A stretch of DNA of 64,000 bases from Patiria pectinifera (lineage: Eukaryota; Echinodermata; Asteroidea; Valvatida; Asterinidae). Position numbers and translations under genes: made by a program. The notes below the pieces were generated by a model. It ran no database searches and was not told where the DNA came from. It saw only the letters and a list, made by a program, of their open reading frames with translations. The stretch is from contig CM057141.1 of assembly GCA_029964075.1 (NCBI GenBank), positions 3,224,001 to 3,288,000 of the forward strand, given 5' to 3'. Of the stretch, positions 24,646-37,403 are shown in pieces (the stretch's first letter is position 1; every line of letters begins with the position of its first letter).

Positions 24646-27600
24646 ATGGTAATCAAAGAGAAACCACTAGAACTAGAAGGGGACATCAGTATCGTTTCGT
24701 TTGACGATCCCAAGTGGGGACTCGAGCTAGAGAGCGTGGGACGAGCGAGAACCGCTGTCCGCATAGAGCAGGACGAGGACAATGGCTCAAGGGTTCCTGA
24801 ACAGCGCAGGAACCGCCCTTTCGGGTTCTGCTCGACGTGGACATCTACAGTATCAGACGCCGTTGGGATCACGGGAATTAAGTACATCGTCAGCAGCAAC
24901 TTCAATCTATTCCGAAGGTAAGTTAGGCAACCCTAATACCACCCATAAAATAGCGTAGTTTAATGTTAAGCTTGTGTACTTCTTACGTTGTCTTTCGGAA
25001 TCGTGTTCTTCTTGCTGTATATATTACCAATTGCATTTTTATTCACGTGAAGAAAAGAAGATGATGTTTATCATAGCAAACTTTTCATACGATGGAATGT
25101 GCGTCGGGTGAGATTCAATATTAGCTTTTGCCCTATGAGTATACAGTGTTTATACGTCGGTGAAAGGCAAAACCTAATATTAAATTTACAACACCCAGAC
25201 ACCCAGACATTCACCTTGTGAATAGTTTCATTGCGGTACCCGGGGCTACATAAGATTCTAACCAGCCATACCAGTTAGTGGTAAGACGTCTGCACTAAAA
25301 AGCAGGAGGTCGTGGGTTCGAGTCCCCGAGCCGAGTGTTTTTTCACACTTGGGTGCTGTTGTTAGATTCCGAAATACAGATATATTTTCCCTTACTTTTA
25401 TTGTTTTGAATGGGTCCAGCTTTTTTTTTATCGAGGTGTATTTAACTTTTTGCTTTGATTCATGACGTTTTAGTTTTTTTTAAAGGTAAGTCAAGTCTGA
25501 CACCCATTCGGGTGAAACTGACGCACGCGTAACGGTCGACTTCCGTAAAAATAGTGAAACATCGTAAAAGAGAGCTCCCCTCTCTACATGTACATTATAA
25601 GCTGGTTCCAATACCAAGTAGATTAGCATGACACATTACATAGCAAATTTACGTGATTAGCATAAATCAAATGGGTAACAAAACACATTGCATGGCATTT
25701 TGGCTGATGACCTGTTTCTGATGAGCAAATATATTCCATGCTTATAATTTTTGGAGTGTGCTTAACAGTTCTAGGAAATTCAATCCCCACTGTGCTAAGT
25801 GAGTATCGTTGCTTAACCAAATTAAGCCAATTGATATTACGAACCCACCTCCATGTCATATCTATCAGGCTTGTGTGGACCGTAGCGCTGCTCGGCGGGA
25901 TGTCTGCCGCATCTTACCAGATCATCAACCGAGCGGTGTTCTTCGCTGGTAACCCGAAGAGCGTGGACGTTGAGATCGAATACACGGAACCGATGACCTT
26001 TCCTGCCGTGACCGTCTGTAACACCAACCAGTTCAGGTAAAGTAAACCCTTCCCTCGTCTTTACACCAGCATTTTGTTCGTTTCCAATAATATCACCACT
26101 CAGGATCGAAAGAAGATTTTTTTCAGAGTTGTAACGAGGCACTGAATTCGTGTGACTTGAGTCGAGTCGAGTCATTTTATGGAAGTGACTCGAGTCGAGT
26201 CATTTGGTCAAGAAGGTCGATTTGAGTCTAGTGAGAGTGATGTGTGGTCGAGTTGAGTCGAGTCAAATTGAAGCTGGAGTCATAGAAATTGGAACACCAT
26301 CTAATAAATTACGGAATGCATGCAGGAAAAGGACACAAGGCACCAGTTTATTGTGAAGATCCAATGACTTAAAATATGCTGTATGATACCCAATAGACAG
26401 CTTCTGATGGACGTTTCTATCACAGCTCTACGTAGCAGGTAACAAGACGTGAAACTTCGGTCTTATCTCATGTTTGGCTTTGGGTCTGGAATAAGTTTTA
26501 ATCATAACGTCAAAACAAACTTGCAACATACGAAACTGTTTAGCTACATACAAATACATGTCTAAATGTGTTTTGAGAGCAGGACATAAATTTAGCCAGA
26601 ATTTCATTAACAATCACCCGAAGCTGATTATGAAACCAAGAATTGGAAAATAAAGTCTGGTTCCGGGATAATAGCTTGTGTGCTACATTATAAAACTGCG
26701 AGGTGGGAGTCCGTTATGGTGTATATTGTATGTACGCAATAAGCGGCCACAACTTGACGATATATCGCGAAACACGCGAACATAAGTATCTTTTGTACCG
26801 TACGGCACAGTTTTGGGACGGTTATTATTAGCCTTCGAGTGGAGTCGAGTCGAGTTTTCGAATGAAAGACTCGAGTCGAGGTATTTGCTGGCATTGACTC
26901 GAGTCGAGTCAGTTACCCGTTTGGACTGGAATCGAGTCAAGTCGCTAAAAATTGTGGCTCGAGTCGGACTCGAATCGAGTCGAGACACTTTGAGTCATGT
27001 ACAGCTCTGGAATTTCAACCTGTTGATTTGCTCAGTGGATATTTAACTCTTTAAAAAATCAGCTGGGAAAAACATGCACAACCTATACTATCACAAAACA
27101 CACTATTAGTCTATGACACTCCTTATTTCTAAAACCAGTCAATTGACTGATAGTTTGAAATCACCTACGTTTTATTTTCTTAAGATGGAATTTGCGTTGG
27201 AATGATGTAAATTTTTACCATTCGCCGACGTATAAACACTGTGTACTCTGTGTGTTCCCCCCACCCCGAGTGAAAGTGAGAAAAAAAAATCACTCAGTGG
27301 GACTCGAACCCAAATCATTCTGCTTTCTATGGCTGTCGTCTTACCACTCAATCAACGAGCTTATACAGGATTGGTTGGCTGGTTCGAATCTGATGTAGCA
27401 GCGGGTACCGCAATGAAGTTTTTTCATAAAATGGAATTCTTTCGATATACAGTATTTATGTCTGTGAAGAGCTGACCTTTCTATATGAAGCTATTTAATA
27501 ATAATATCGAACAGAGGAAAATAGTACGGGTTTTTTAAGCCCTTGGTAGAATTCCGGCTAAATAATGTCTTGCTCTCAAAACAAATTTAGATAAATTCTA

Positions 27601-30600
27601 TTTTTATTTTACGGGGTGTGTATAGTGCACTAGCATGACAATCCGAGTAAGCTTTTTAATAATAATTTTGAACAAAGAAAAATAATCCCATGAAAAAAAT
27701 CTATTGATTCCTGTGTGTAGTTGGGATCAGGCGTTCGCTCGTGCCCCCCGTATAAACATTTTACGTAAGTTGTGACCTGCAAGTCATCACGGCCACGACC
27801 CTGCAAGGTTTGAAACGGCCGTTAAGACTGAGTCATCAGTCTTTTATTCCAACTCATAAGTACTTTTTTTCGTTGAAAAACGTAATAATGTGGGCAAAAT
27901 CTGTAAGACTTATCTGTTTTATTAATTTTCAATTCTCGTCACTTGCTCAGGTTCAGTTTCGAATTCACGATCGGTCAAATTGCATATTATGCGACGCTCA
28001 GAACTTTTCCACATGGTCCGCAGTGAAAATGAAATCACATCCGGTATGGAATGTGTGCATTTCTATGAGAACGTTTTCGGATAGTTGTGCACATTGGCTA
28101 ACAGCGGTCTTAAACAGCTGCAGCAAGACGTTTCTATGCATAGGTCATGATAAGCTACCCAGAGAATGCCATCACCACTTCCTTCACAAGATTCTGTGAA
28201 GCTCATGAGCCCGTCCCAGCGCCTGTCTGCATGGCGGGGGTACGAGCGAAGAGCAGGCGTCGCCCGCACGCCCCCAGGGCGCCCTCAAGAAGGTTAAAGT
28301 ACTCCCGTCCGAAGAGACCGTGACTTGTCCAAGCGAAATGCATAAACCATTACATTTACATCTACATCTCGATTATCTTGCAAAATGGTTGATCCGCATC
28401 TCACTAGAGCTGGATGGTGTGTCGCGGTGCCAGAAAATCTAAGTTTGGTAATCCACGTGAAGAATGCGGTCAGCAATGGTATTAAATGCATGAAGTACAA
28501 GTGTCTCTAATTAGGTATTTCTGTTTCTCACTGGCTGATATTGATTCTCTTAGGAACCAACTTGGTGCTCTAAAACAACATCCATTCGGTCAATTTTTGT
28601 CTGCCTACTACTACGGCGAGAACTTGACCGATTTCATACCGACACTGGGAGGTGCCAACACTACGGCCTTGTATTACGACTTCGCTCATCCGATGGACTC
28701 ATCCGGAATGTTCTCAGAGTAAGTGCATCATTAAAGATGTTGTGGAATGCATATTTTTATTGAAGAGTAGACTCATATATATCATAATGACAAACTCCCA
28801 TTCTTTTGTAATGTGCGTTTATATGTTTATAAAACCGAAATTCATCGAGTAATTTGTTGGTCGGCGAGCGCATAATTGAAATCAACAGTCGCCGGGTTCT
28901 TCGTAAAATCAGAAAAATCGTGACGTAATTAACAGGACTCGTTTATACTACGCTGCATCGGGAGTCCTGTTTATTACGTCACGATTTACTATGTTTTGTT
29001 TGCTGCCCCCAACGACGACTTTTACACAAATTGCACGTTCGGGTCGAAAAAGGACCTGAAAAACAGCTCTCAAAAGTACCTTTTGTATTCATTTCAAGAC
29101 AGACACAATAGTTGTTTTTATTTCATCACACCTTAGGCTACACATACCCGAAAAATGACGGAAATGCTTCGAGCATTCTACAACCTCTTTAATTTTGTTT
29201 ACATCAATAACAAGTTTTCTGTCGCTTTGAAGGCCGCTGAATCTTTTGAGGCAGAACGAATTCACTGGGCTTTACGATGCACCGCACGTACAGGCCTGAC
29301 TCAAGTAAAGGGCCCATTTTAATACATGTATAATGTTTTAATACAACCTTGAAGATGCACGTTTGTGTCCCTTTTAACATTAATTTTAAGTTTCAGTTTG
29401 GAAAAGTGTGATGTCATTTTAGGCATGCAGACACCTCAGTGTTAAAGCTCTAAAGGTTGCCAGAATTGTGGACTATAGTTGGAAAAAAAAGTTAATTCTT
29501 CGCCTCCTGGAACGGAAATTATTCTTACCATTGCACTCATAGCCATTCAATGTTTTTTTTTAAATAAACATTCGATATGAAACTCAGAAAAGGCCTTTTT
29601 TCCGGGTAACTGCGATTTTCGTGTTGTTGTATCGTACCGTACAGATCGTCTTTTGGTGGAGCACATTTAACTCCTGCCGATTTTACGAGCGTTCTGACAA
29701 AACATGGCGTTTGCTACACCTTCAATGGTGGGCTCAATGGTCAAGAATTGAGGCAACAAAAGTTTGCAGGTAAATACGTCTCTATATCTAAAGCGGTCTT
29801 CCAACTCTTACGCGAGAAACCATGTTCACCGTCAGTATTTAAAAATTACCATTGTAAAACACCTAAAGGCTGATTCGATCGACTACAAACAGTCAAACCT
29901 GCAATCAGCAGACAAGAGCTGGGGTCGGCCGGGTGAAGTTTGACTAGAAACTAGAATGTGTTCGAAATAGTTTAAGGTATTGCTGTCCATTCAAGTCAAA
30001 ACCGATGGTGGAGAATTAATATCATAGTTTACTAATGTTGCTTCTCACTTTCCACTAGGTGGTCAACACGGATTTGTGTTAGTGCTTAACATCGAGCAAT
30101 ATAACTACTACTTCTCCAAAGATTCATTGGGGGCCGGAATCTATGTGGCTGTGCATGACCAGGATGAGGTGCCAGATATTGACTCAATGGGCGTGGGCGT
30201 CCCAGCAGGCGCATTTGGCAGAATCAGTGTTCGGAAGAAAACGGTAGGCTGTGTTCTGTGTGCGTTTGCCTAGTCATTAGATAAAACAGCTTCTCGTCAG
30301 AAGACTAACCTAAAAAAACAAAACAAAACAAAAAAACACAAAAAAAAACACAAAAAAAAAAACAAAAAAAAAAACAAAAAAAAAACGGACGTGTACATCC
30401 CCTCAATGCAATTAATAATAATAGTGGATATTTATAAAGCGCACGTATCCACCAGGACTGGTGCTCAAGGCGCTACATCATTATTACCCCTGCTCACTGG
30501 GCACATGAAACATTCCAAATACCATCTCAGCTCCCTGGGGAGTATACAGCTCGATGCAGCCTGTTAGGCGCAAGGAAGCTAATTCAATCACAATAACCAT

Positions 30601-33600
30601 CTCTGCCCTCACAGGTACCCATTTACTCCTGGGTGGGGAGACGCAATGAGTGACAAAGTGCCTTGCCCAAGGGCACACGCACCATGACCCCGCCAGGACT
30701 TGAACCCACAACCTGCAGCTTTACCCACAGACCACGAATCAGTACCCTTAACCACGAGGCCACAGCAATTGTTTGTAAAAGACTAAGTCTGAACCAGATT
30801 CGGGTCAACACTGACTCTAGATTTTTTGAGAATCTCACGCAGGACTTTTAAGAGTGCTATTTCAGGTTCCTTCGGCGAACGATTGGGAAAATCTGTACGG
30901 GAGTGCCCTGGGTAAGAGGACTTAAATGCGGTGACGCCACATATATGTAGAGGCAAAGTCGTGGTTTTCAAAACGAATACTATACAAATATTGACTGCTT
31001 CGAGTGATGTAGTTAAACAAGCCTTCCGAGGTGATCCATTAAGCGTTCCATTTTTCTGAGGGAAAATAGAATGCTCCATGGATCACCGACGGAGGATAGT
31101 TTTACTACACCACGAGATAAAATAGTCAATATTTTTTAAACCACGGTAATAGATTGTGAATTTGTATTGGTTAAGTGTCATAGATCACGTGTCATGCCAC
31201 AAACACGCATCGTGTACGCCGCACGCGCGTGGTACATGAGTGATGTTTCCCTTGGGGTACAATACCTTTTTCTTTTCCACTGTTGAACATGTCGTTTCTA
31301 ACGCGTTGTATGTGTGACCTCGGGTACGAGGATGTATAGCTACGCTGGTACTGCGAGATGGTTTTACGAGATGTGCCATGGGGGACAATGAAGCACTATT
31401 TCTGCTGCTATGGCCGCCATTGTTGTTTACCGTCGTTCACATTTCGCCATAATGATTTCCCCGTAAAATTGTCAGCAGATGACAACAGATCGGCTGAAAA
31501 GAAAAGGTTTCTCTAGTGTTCCAGAGATTGATACGAGGTCAGAAATTTGAATTTTGAACAGGAAAGCATCAGCACGAAGAAAAATACGGAATAATCTGTG
31601 AGAAAAGTTCGCCAACTCTGTACCGCAACAGCCTAGACCAACAGATTCAGACGTTAGACATTAATTTTATTACCGTGGTACATTGTATAACAAAACAATT
31701 GTTGCCTGCTGTGACGGGGTCCATGGTTTCAGGAGGGTTTTCCGTGCACCTTACACATAAACTCACCAAGCTACCACGACACTTCTCAAACAAGAGGAAG
31801 GTGGACTCCCTCGTGTGAAACTCAAACCTTTTTGCTCTCTCGATCTCTTTCAGACCGCTAGGAAGGACGATGGATGCATCGAGAAAGAGCTTAAATACTT
31901 CAACAACTACACCAAGAGCATGTGCCTCCACGAATGCCTGATTGATATTGTGTACGACATGTGCGGATGCGTGGCACCGTACATGGCAGGTATAAACAAC
32001 ACCAAAATTGTCATGCTTCGGGTATTTATACCAATAATATTCTGCCTCTTCAATATCTTCTTCTTCTTTTTCTTCTTCTTCTTCTTATCGTCAGTGTCCA
32101 GCGAAATGCGAGTCTGTGATCCCATCGAAACATTCACTTGCGTTAACTACCAATCAGGTAAAAATGCTATTGCTCTAGTTTGGTTTTAAAGGGTTTTGTT
32201 TAGGACGTTAAGAGGGAATGGCTAAAATCACTTACGATCCTCAAGATCAAATATGAAATATTGTTGCTATGCTGTCACTGTTATTTGCCACCCAGAAGCA
32301 GTGACGGTGCTGGGGGGCGGGGGGGGGGCGTCCCCCAATTTGCCACCCCGTCTTCGAGCCTGAGCATCAAACAAATGAGAGAAGAAAAGCTTGGAAATTA
32401 GGTAAAAAAGAAAATAAAAAAGAAAAGAAGGCAATCCAAGTCAATAATTATACCAATGAAAAAACAACAACTGGTATTCAAGATATGCAAAGGTATTATA
32501 ACGAATATCGTTTTACTGACCTGTTCCATGTTTTGTATCCATTATTGTATCCATTATTCCACTGCCAGCCAATAATAATATTGACCAATGTGACTGCCCA
32601 CTTCCGTGTTCCACGACCAAGTACGCTACCAGCGCGTCCTACACAGCATTCCCTGGGAATTTCTACAGTGAGAAGTTTGCTGAGGAATCTAGTACTTCCG
32701 AGTACCCCTTGGCGACGGATTTTTTCCAGTAAGTTGCGTTTTTGAGGGGGGAAATGACTTGTATCTATAGCGATATCTTTTCAATGTGATTTCGGCCTCT
32801 AGTGTCTGCTTATCATTCTGAATTTTAACCCCCGCCCCCTCCTCAAGAAATAGGGGCAGTTTGTTCTTACTTATATTGCAATAGTTCTCCGTGGTATAAA
32901 CATGACCGGCCGAAATGCACGATAGATCCCTAAATCTTGGCAGAAAACGGACTCTGCTAGCTAGAATACATGTAGCTTTTGTTGGTTGTTGCCGTTATGG
33001 CGCCTTGTAATTGTTTTTTTTTTCAAATTAAACCGCGCTCGACAAACCATGGAAAGTCGGGTTTTTAATTATTTTGTTTTTGCTTTAACCCCCAATCTTG
33101 TCAGTTTATGCGCATATTTCAAAAGTGTTGTGGGTAAAAGAAAACAGTTTAAGCGGGTTTTTTTTGCTGATTTTTTTTCATTATTTTCCATTTTCAGGCA
33201 AAATTTGGTGCTGCTCCAGGTGTTTTATGAAGAGTTGAGCACTGAGCATCAGGAACACCATAGCGCCTATACCTTCTTCGCATTTCTTTGTAAGTTCAAA
33301 ATCATATCTGAACACACGTACAAAAAACCCATTTTGTCAACATGTGTCCTTGATGTGCCCTCTAACGACCATAAGTAACTAACTGTATGAAATGTCTGCT
33401 GCCACCAAGCGTTTAAAGAGTAACAGGGTCTCCCTCCCACCGACCACATGAAACTCTACAACTCCACAGATAGAAGGCTCCGTAAACATGATAAAGAGCT
33501 GCGTTACTATGCGCCTAAACCAGACCTATAACCTTACTGATAAACCGATTTCAAAAGAATACATCACCGTGGTGAGCCAGGAACCTATAATTCTGTGGAA

Positions 33601-33962
33601 CATTTTGAAAGCCGAAAGGTTAATTTCATGATATTCCACCAATTCTTATTGCATAATACTAAAGCCTCTGCACTAATGACGTCACACTTTGTTTACTTGT
33701 GCACTTTCCAATGGAGCCAGCGTGGGCCCTCGGTCCACTGAGCCCCATAGGAAAGTAACCTCGTAAACAAAAAGGTTACATCATTAGTACACCGGCCTAA
33801 CATAGGCTTTGCAGTGCTTCATGCATGTCTACGTGACCTTTGCTCTATTTTGTAGGTGACATTGGGGGCGCCCTTGGGCTTTGGCTTGGAGGCAGCATTC
33901 TGACCTTCGTAGAGATTCTTGACCATCTGACCTACACCAACGTTGCCCGTAGTTCATCTTAG
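24646..33962 (+). CDS. DEG/ENaC family sodium channel subunit A, 10 exons
   Basis: Exons: 24646-24917, 25869-26036, 28515-28718, 29645-29769, 30059-30243, 31854-31989, 32095-32157, 32569-32728, 33198-33289 and 33856-33962. All are GT-AG and in phase, giving 503 aa. Residues 1-90 are cytosolic, ending in a GITGIKYI block where the family has His-Gly; Thr replaces His. TM1 is about residues 91-113 (RLVWTVALLGGMSAASYQI). The family signature FPAVTVCNTNQFR follows. The extracellular domain carries paired cysteines (CIEKEL, MCLHECLID, MCGCVAPYM, CDPIETFTC, CDCPLPCSTTKY). TM2 near residues 469-490 has LGLWLGGSILTFVEIL, so the selectivity belt is GGS. The cytosolic tail is only about 12 residues. 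Such channels are trimeric, amiloride-sensitive cation channels opened by ligands, protons or force; the gating stimulus cannot be told here. Gene B is its inverted duplicate. Confidence 0.93.
25265..25340 (+). repeat. tRNA-like sequence (SINE head or tRNA pseudogene)
   Basis: TTAGTGGTAAGACG resembles a tRNA D-arm/A box, CTGC-loop-GCAG an anticodon stem, and GTGGGTTCGAGTCCCCG a T arm/B box. The anticodon loop appears to be 8 nt, one too many, and the acceptor ends do not pair cleanly. It is therefore called tRNA-like, not a tRNA gene. It lies in channel A intron 1. Confidence 0.5.
26124..27009. mobile_element. hAT-like element with GAGTC-repeat subterminal blocks, copy in channel A intron 2
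   Basis: Ends CAGAGTTGTAACG and (inverted) CAGAGCTGTACATG enclose about 0.9 kb. Both subterminal parts (26150-26280 and 26830-26995) are packed with degenerate GAGTC pentamers (GAGTCGAGTCGAGTC). A relative with the shared core CTAAAAATTGTG lies inverted at 38356-39263 in channel B. Subterminal short repeats are usual transposase binding sites in hAT elements. No target duplication could be shown for this copy. Confidence 0.55.
27290..27368 (-). repeat. tRNA-like sequence, minus strand
   Basis: The reverse complement reads GATTGAGTGGTAAGACGACA then GGGTTCGAGTCCCAC, i.e. Pol III A- and B-box words at tRNA spacing. Paired acceptor ends are not evident. Likely a SINE head or pseudogene in channel A intron 2. 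Confidence 0.45.
28913..28989. repeat. Hairpin with ACGTAATTAACAGGACTC arms
   Basis: AATCGTGACGTAATTAACAG and its complement CTGTTTATTACGTCACGATT face each other across about 27 bp in channel A intron 3. It is absent from the matching intron of channel B, which suggests a small MITE inserted after the duplication. Confidence 0.55.
30399..30776 (-). mobile_element. tRNA-derived SINE, copy 3 (distinct subfamily)
   Basis: The minus strand starts with TGGCCTCGTGGTTAAGG (A box), then GGTTGTGGGTTCAAGTCCTGG (B box), a central AAGTGCCTTGCCCAAGGGCAC-like body, and ends at an (ATT)n tail next to TTTATAAAGCGCACG. The body is related to the SINEs at 15797 and 49840 but diverged. It is inserted in channel A intron 5; the homologous intron of channel B, alignable just beyond it, lacks it. 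An A/C-rich run (30309-30385) adjoins its tail. Confidence 0.75.
30957..31146. repeat. Imperfect inverted repeat (MITE-like) in channel A intron 5
   Basis: GGTGATCCATTAAGCGTTCC and its near complement (ATGCTCCATGGATCACC) surround a short centre. The arms extend outwards through TATTGACT/AGTCAATA to CGTGGTTT/AAACCACG. Total about 190 bp. Superfamily unknown. Confidence 0.5.
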
Positions 33963-34061
33963 TATCGCCATGTGTGAGACAGGATGAAGAATCCAGACGG
34001 GTTTGCCTCGGATACTATGCGCCCCGAGGGTGTTCAAAGCGCAAATCCTACATCACAGCAG

Positions 34062-34330
34062 TCAACAATTGTTTTGTTATACCTCTGTCTTTGGATTTTG
34101 ATGTAAAAATCACGAAAACAAACAGCAGTGAACAATCGTGGCAATCGAACGGCAACTCACATAATATGCATGTCAAGTGCTCGAAACAGCTGATCGTCTG
34201 ATAGTTCCTTGCTCCAACTCATATGTGAAAACATGGTGAAAGTAGTGTGGGTACCAACGATACAAGCGTTTCACACCGTACGTACCGTACGTACAGACAC
34301 ACTTCACGTACGTGATATCCCACAGTAAGT
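34062..34330. repeat. Dispersed repeat F, copy 1
   Basis: The run beginning CAACAATTGTTTTGTTATAC and ending CACGTACGTGATATCCCACA recurs in the same orientation at 39588-39880, at roughly 75-80 % identity by eye. Neither copy encodes a protein. Confidence 0.65.
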
Positions 34331-34576
34331 GTGGTTTTTATAACCTGAACAAGTGATTGTTCTACGCCAATGAAAATACAGTATTGAAGACACGGAGCTT
34401 AAACAAGACCTGATGCCTTACGCCATATACGATAGCACGACCAGCACGACTTTACATTGGTATACTATGGTATCATTAATTTCATGTCAAGTTTTTTTCT
34501 TAAGACTTTTTTATGCAATTCCATTTTTTGTGTGGTGCAGATAGGGGATTTGTTTGGTGGAATCGTGTCTTCGATG

Positions 34577-34972
34577 ATACAAGCATGGCATTTGGCACAC
34601 AGTCAGAGTATGTCGTGCGAAAAATATATGGCTAACTCTGCAACGGGCCTATTGGCTCCGTGCACCAACAGAAGAGAACGCCATGCTACAACTTTTAAGA
34701 GCCCCTTGAACGGGACATCGACACAACGTGTGCGTACTGTACAGGTTCGAGCGCGAAGTACGCACTTTTTAATCCTGAATATGAACAAAGCTGAGCCATA
34801 GCGTCTCTCCGCCCCCAGTAACTTTGGTCCATTCGAAGTACGCAGTGGATGGACCAGGAACCAGTCTAGGTCTCCCCAACTCTCCTTTACTGGCCGTTTG
34901 CTTGTGCACGGAGCCCATAGCCAATCTATTTTTTTTGTCTGACTGTGTGCCAAACTATATGCTTGTATTATC
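34577..34972. mobile_element. Palindromic MITE, TIR ATACAAGCATGGCATTTGG
   Basis: The left end ATACAAGCATGGCATTTGGC and CACACAGTCAGA are mirrored on the right by TCTGACTGTGTGCC and ATATGCTTGTAT. An inner pair (GGCTCCGTGCAC/GTGCACGGAGCC) continues the symmetry. About 396 bp, non-coding. Confidence 0.6.
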
Positions 34973-35079
34973 AATATATATGCTTGTATTAGTCTAATTT
35001 TGGTATCGTAGTTACTGTTTGTGTGCATTTTAGTATAGTACTCACTAAAAAAAGTCACGGTTCTGTATATTATTGGGTT

Positions 35080-35410
35080 GGTCCTGATTTGGGTAGATAT
35101 GGGCTCGCAATTGATATTGTTGGATTGTATGGGCTTGATATATGATATACACTGGAATATATGTTCGGATGGTTTGTGCTGGATTCTGATATACATGTAG
35201 TTGGATGGTATGGCTTAAAATTTGTTTATGGTTCGAAGGTACGGGCTTGAAATTAGTTGGTTTGTATGGGCTTGATACTGATATAGATGGTATTTGAATT
35301 ATATATTAGGTAGATACGGGCTCGACGATAGTTGCTAGGTTTGGGCTTGATACTATTTGGAGGTATGATTATGAGCTTGATACTGATTGGATTGACGATT
35401 CGTGCTTGAA
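35080..35410. repeat. Degenerate minisatellite with TATGGGCTTGATA units
   Basis: The words TATGGGCTTGATA, GATACGGGCTCGA and similar recur about every 30-40 bp for roughly nine units. It lies between the convergent channel genes. Confidence 0.65.
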
Positions 35411-36109
35411 AGGGTGTATAAAAAAGGAAACCCAGACGTAAATGTAAATTATATAAAATTAATAAATATTTTCAAATAAGTTCAAAATCATGTGAACCAT
35501 TAATGTGTCCTCTTTCCAATGATACATTGATTGTGTGTCTGTAGCCACAGATGACTGAGCATTCGTTGTTATTCTGTCAAGGGTCAAAACCTGCACTAAG
35601 CCAAGTTTGTGCAAAAGGGTAAGTAGTACTCTGGGCATGTGGAACGGCTTCAGTTAATGAAAGAAAACATCCCTTTCTTAAAACATTAATCAATGTTGTA
35701 ACGCGGCAGAACGTTATGCCCTCATAACAAATGAACTCATGTTGTCTTCTAACACTTGACCCAATGGGCCGTGCTTTATTATTTGAAAAATCAAATTGAC
35801 TATCCATGGCAAACTCTTGGTGGCGCCCGGGATCACATGCAGAGATCACTGTAAAAAGTGGGTTCGCAATAATATTCAAAAGCGAGGAGGGGTGTTCCGC
35901 CGATCCCCTCACAACGGCAGATCGAGGGGGCAACCATACTGGGGCAACCGTACGGGGCCATGCCCTTCCCCCTAAAAACGAACCAAATTTTTGTAAAGTA
36001 AGCAGCGACTGCGTACACCACCAGCAAAACGCAACAGAAGCAGTAGATTTTCCGCGTTTAATTGTCAAATTAATTTAGGGGGGAAATTAATTGTGTATTC
36101 TGACTGTTT

Positions 36110-36370
36110 CGAACAACAAAGAGAGTGATACAGACCACTTGTTCCAACAACTGTCAACAATTTATTGTAATACACAATATCTTTTTTGGACAACCCTGGT
36201 TAGACAAACATTATGATTTATAAAATCCAATTTTTGTAAAAGATGGGCCTTCAAAAGGACATTGTTGAACATTTGTAACTTTTAAACTGAGTTTTTATCG
36301 CTGGTGATGTTTAAAATTTGTGACGACGATTCTTGAAATCGCATTTCTATTTTGGAAAATTCGCCCTTTT
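36110..36370. repeat. Dispersed repeat D, copy 1
   Basis: It shares GGCCTTCAAAAGGAC, TTTTATCGCTGGTGATGTTT and GTGACGACGATTCTTGAAATC with copies at 37545-37830 and, as a palindrome, 59957-60626. The fullest copy ends in a Tc1-like terminus. Confidence 0.65.
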
Positions 36371-37403
36371 ATAGCATTAAGTGAGGTTATTATAATGTTA
36401 ATATAATACACAAATAACAATAATTCACTACAAGTTCAAATGGTAGCATTTTTGTCACAAATCTACAAATATAATTATTTACTCAAGTCAACACTTCTTT
36501 GTCGCTTGATTCATATCTTTTTGAAAAAAGAAAATGATGTTAAAACTATTGACATTTGTTGTTTTGATTAAGAGCTATTGCTAGTGAACAAGTGCGACAT
36601 CACTGTTCAGAATCAGACTAAATAGACTTCGAGGATACAAAAGGGAACATTGTTTCAAAATGTATCAATATTAACCTCCTTAAATCGGATCAAATCAAAT
36701 TCTTTAAATAAATAATTGATATGTGAGCATAAAAACAAGCAATTTAAAGTCAGAATAATTTAATACATATGGCGATACACATGACGATAAAAAGATGAAC
36801 TACGGGCGGCGGTGGTAAAGTAGGATTCGTTATCGTGAGGTTGTGGGTTTGAGCCCTGCCGTGGCCTAGACTTGACCCAAGTCGGACTTACTCTGACTTG
36901 TTCAATATCCGCATGCATACTATGCTTTGTTATAAATCAATCCATACGCGTAATATTAATGGCCTTAGCTTGTATAGGGCGCCCTCGTCTGGTTTAGTTG
37001 CCGTTCCGCGATCCGGCGTCAACGTGTGATGTCATCAATGTCAGTTCTCGATCATAGCGGGGCACGGCGCACGAGGGCGCGCTACTCATGATCGGGGACG
37101 GCCACAGGGACGGCGCACATACACCATGCACACGGAACAAGGAACATGATCAACATGTGAACACAGGTTAGTCCCCCTTTACCCTTAACCTTTGCTGTAA
37201 TATTAATTACGAGACCAAAATCACAGTATATTATAGAAAAATTGTATAATATAAGCAGTCTCAAAAAGATAAGGCTAATTGAATAAACACGGTTAAACAG
37301 GTGTAGTCAGTCTCGAGCTGATTATGCCTTCTAATGGCCGTGGCCTGTTGGGCATAAGGTCTTTCACATCTGGACGCAGTCATCCCCGGCCTTACACATG
37401 GCG

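Larger units (their letters stand above)
33963..37403. other. Convergent intergenic region between channels A and B
   Basis: No gene is recognised. From left to right it holds dispersed repeat F copy 1 (34062-34330), a palindromic element (34577-34972), a degenerate minisatellite (35080-35410), and dispersed repeat D copy 1 (36110-36370). The 163-codon open frame 35577-36068 minus shows no family features. The 3' UTRs of both channels must lie here; an AATAAA at 35461 is 1.5 kb from channel A and only a weak candidate. At 36808-36875 there is a further weak tRNA-like match (GTTGTGGGTTTGAGCCC). Confidence 0.55.

Noticed and set aside
25265-25340. tRNA gene
   Set aside because: The anticodon loop is apparently 8 nt and acceptor-stem pairing is poor. 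It is called tRNA-like only; the same applies to 27290-27368 and 42712-42812.
34530-34600. GDLFGGIVSSM frame as a channel TM2 relic
   Set aside because: Too short, it lacks the G-x-S belt in register and overlaps the end of a MITE.
35577-36068. 163-codon minus-strand open frame between the channels
   Set aside because: No motif, no splice signals and no paralogue; composition fits chance.
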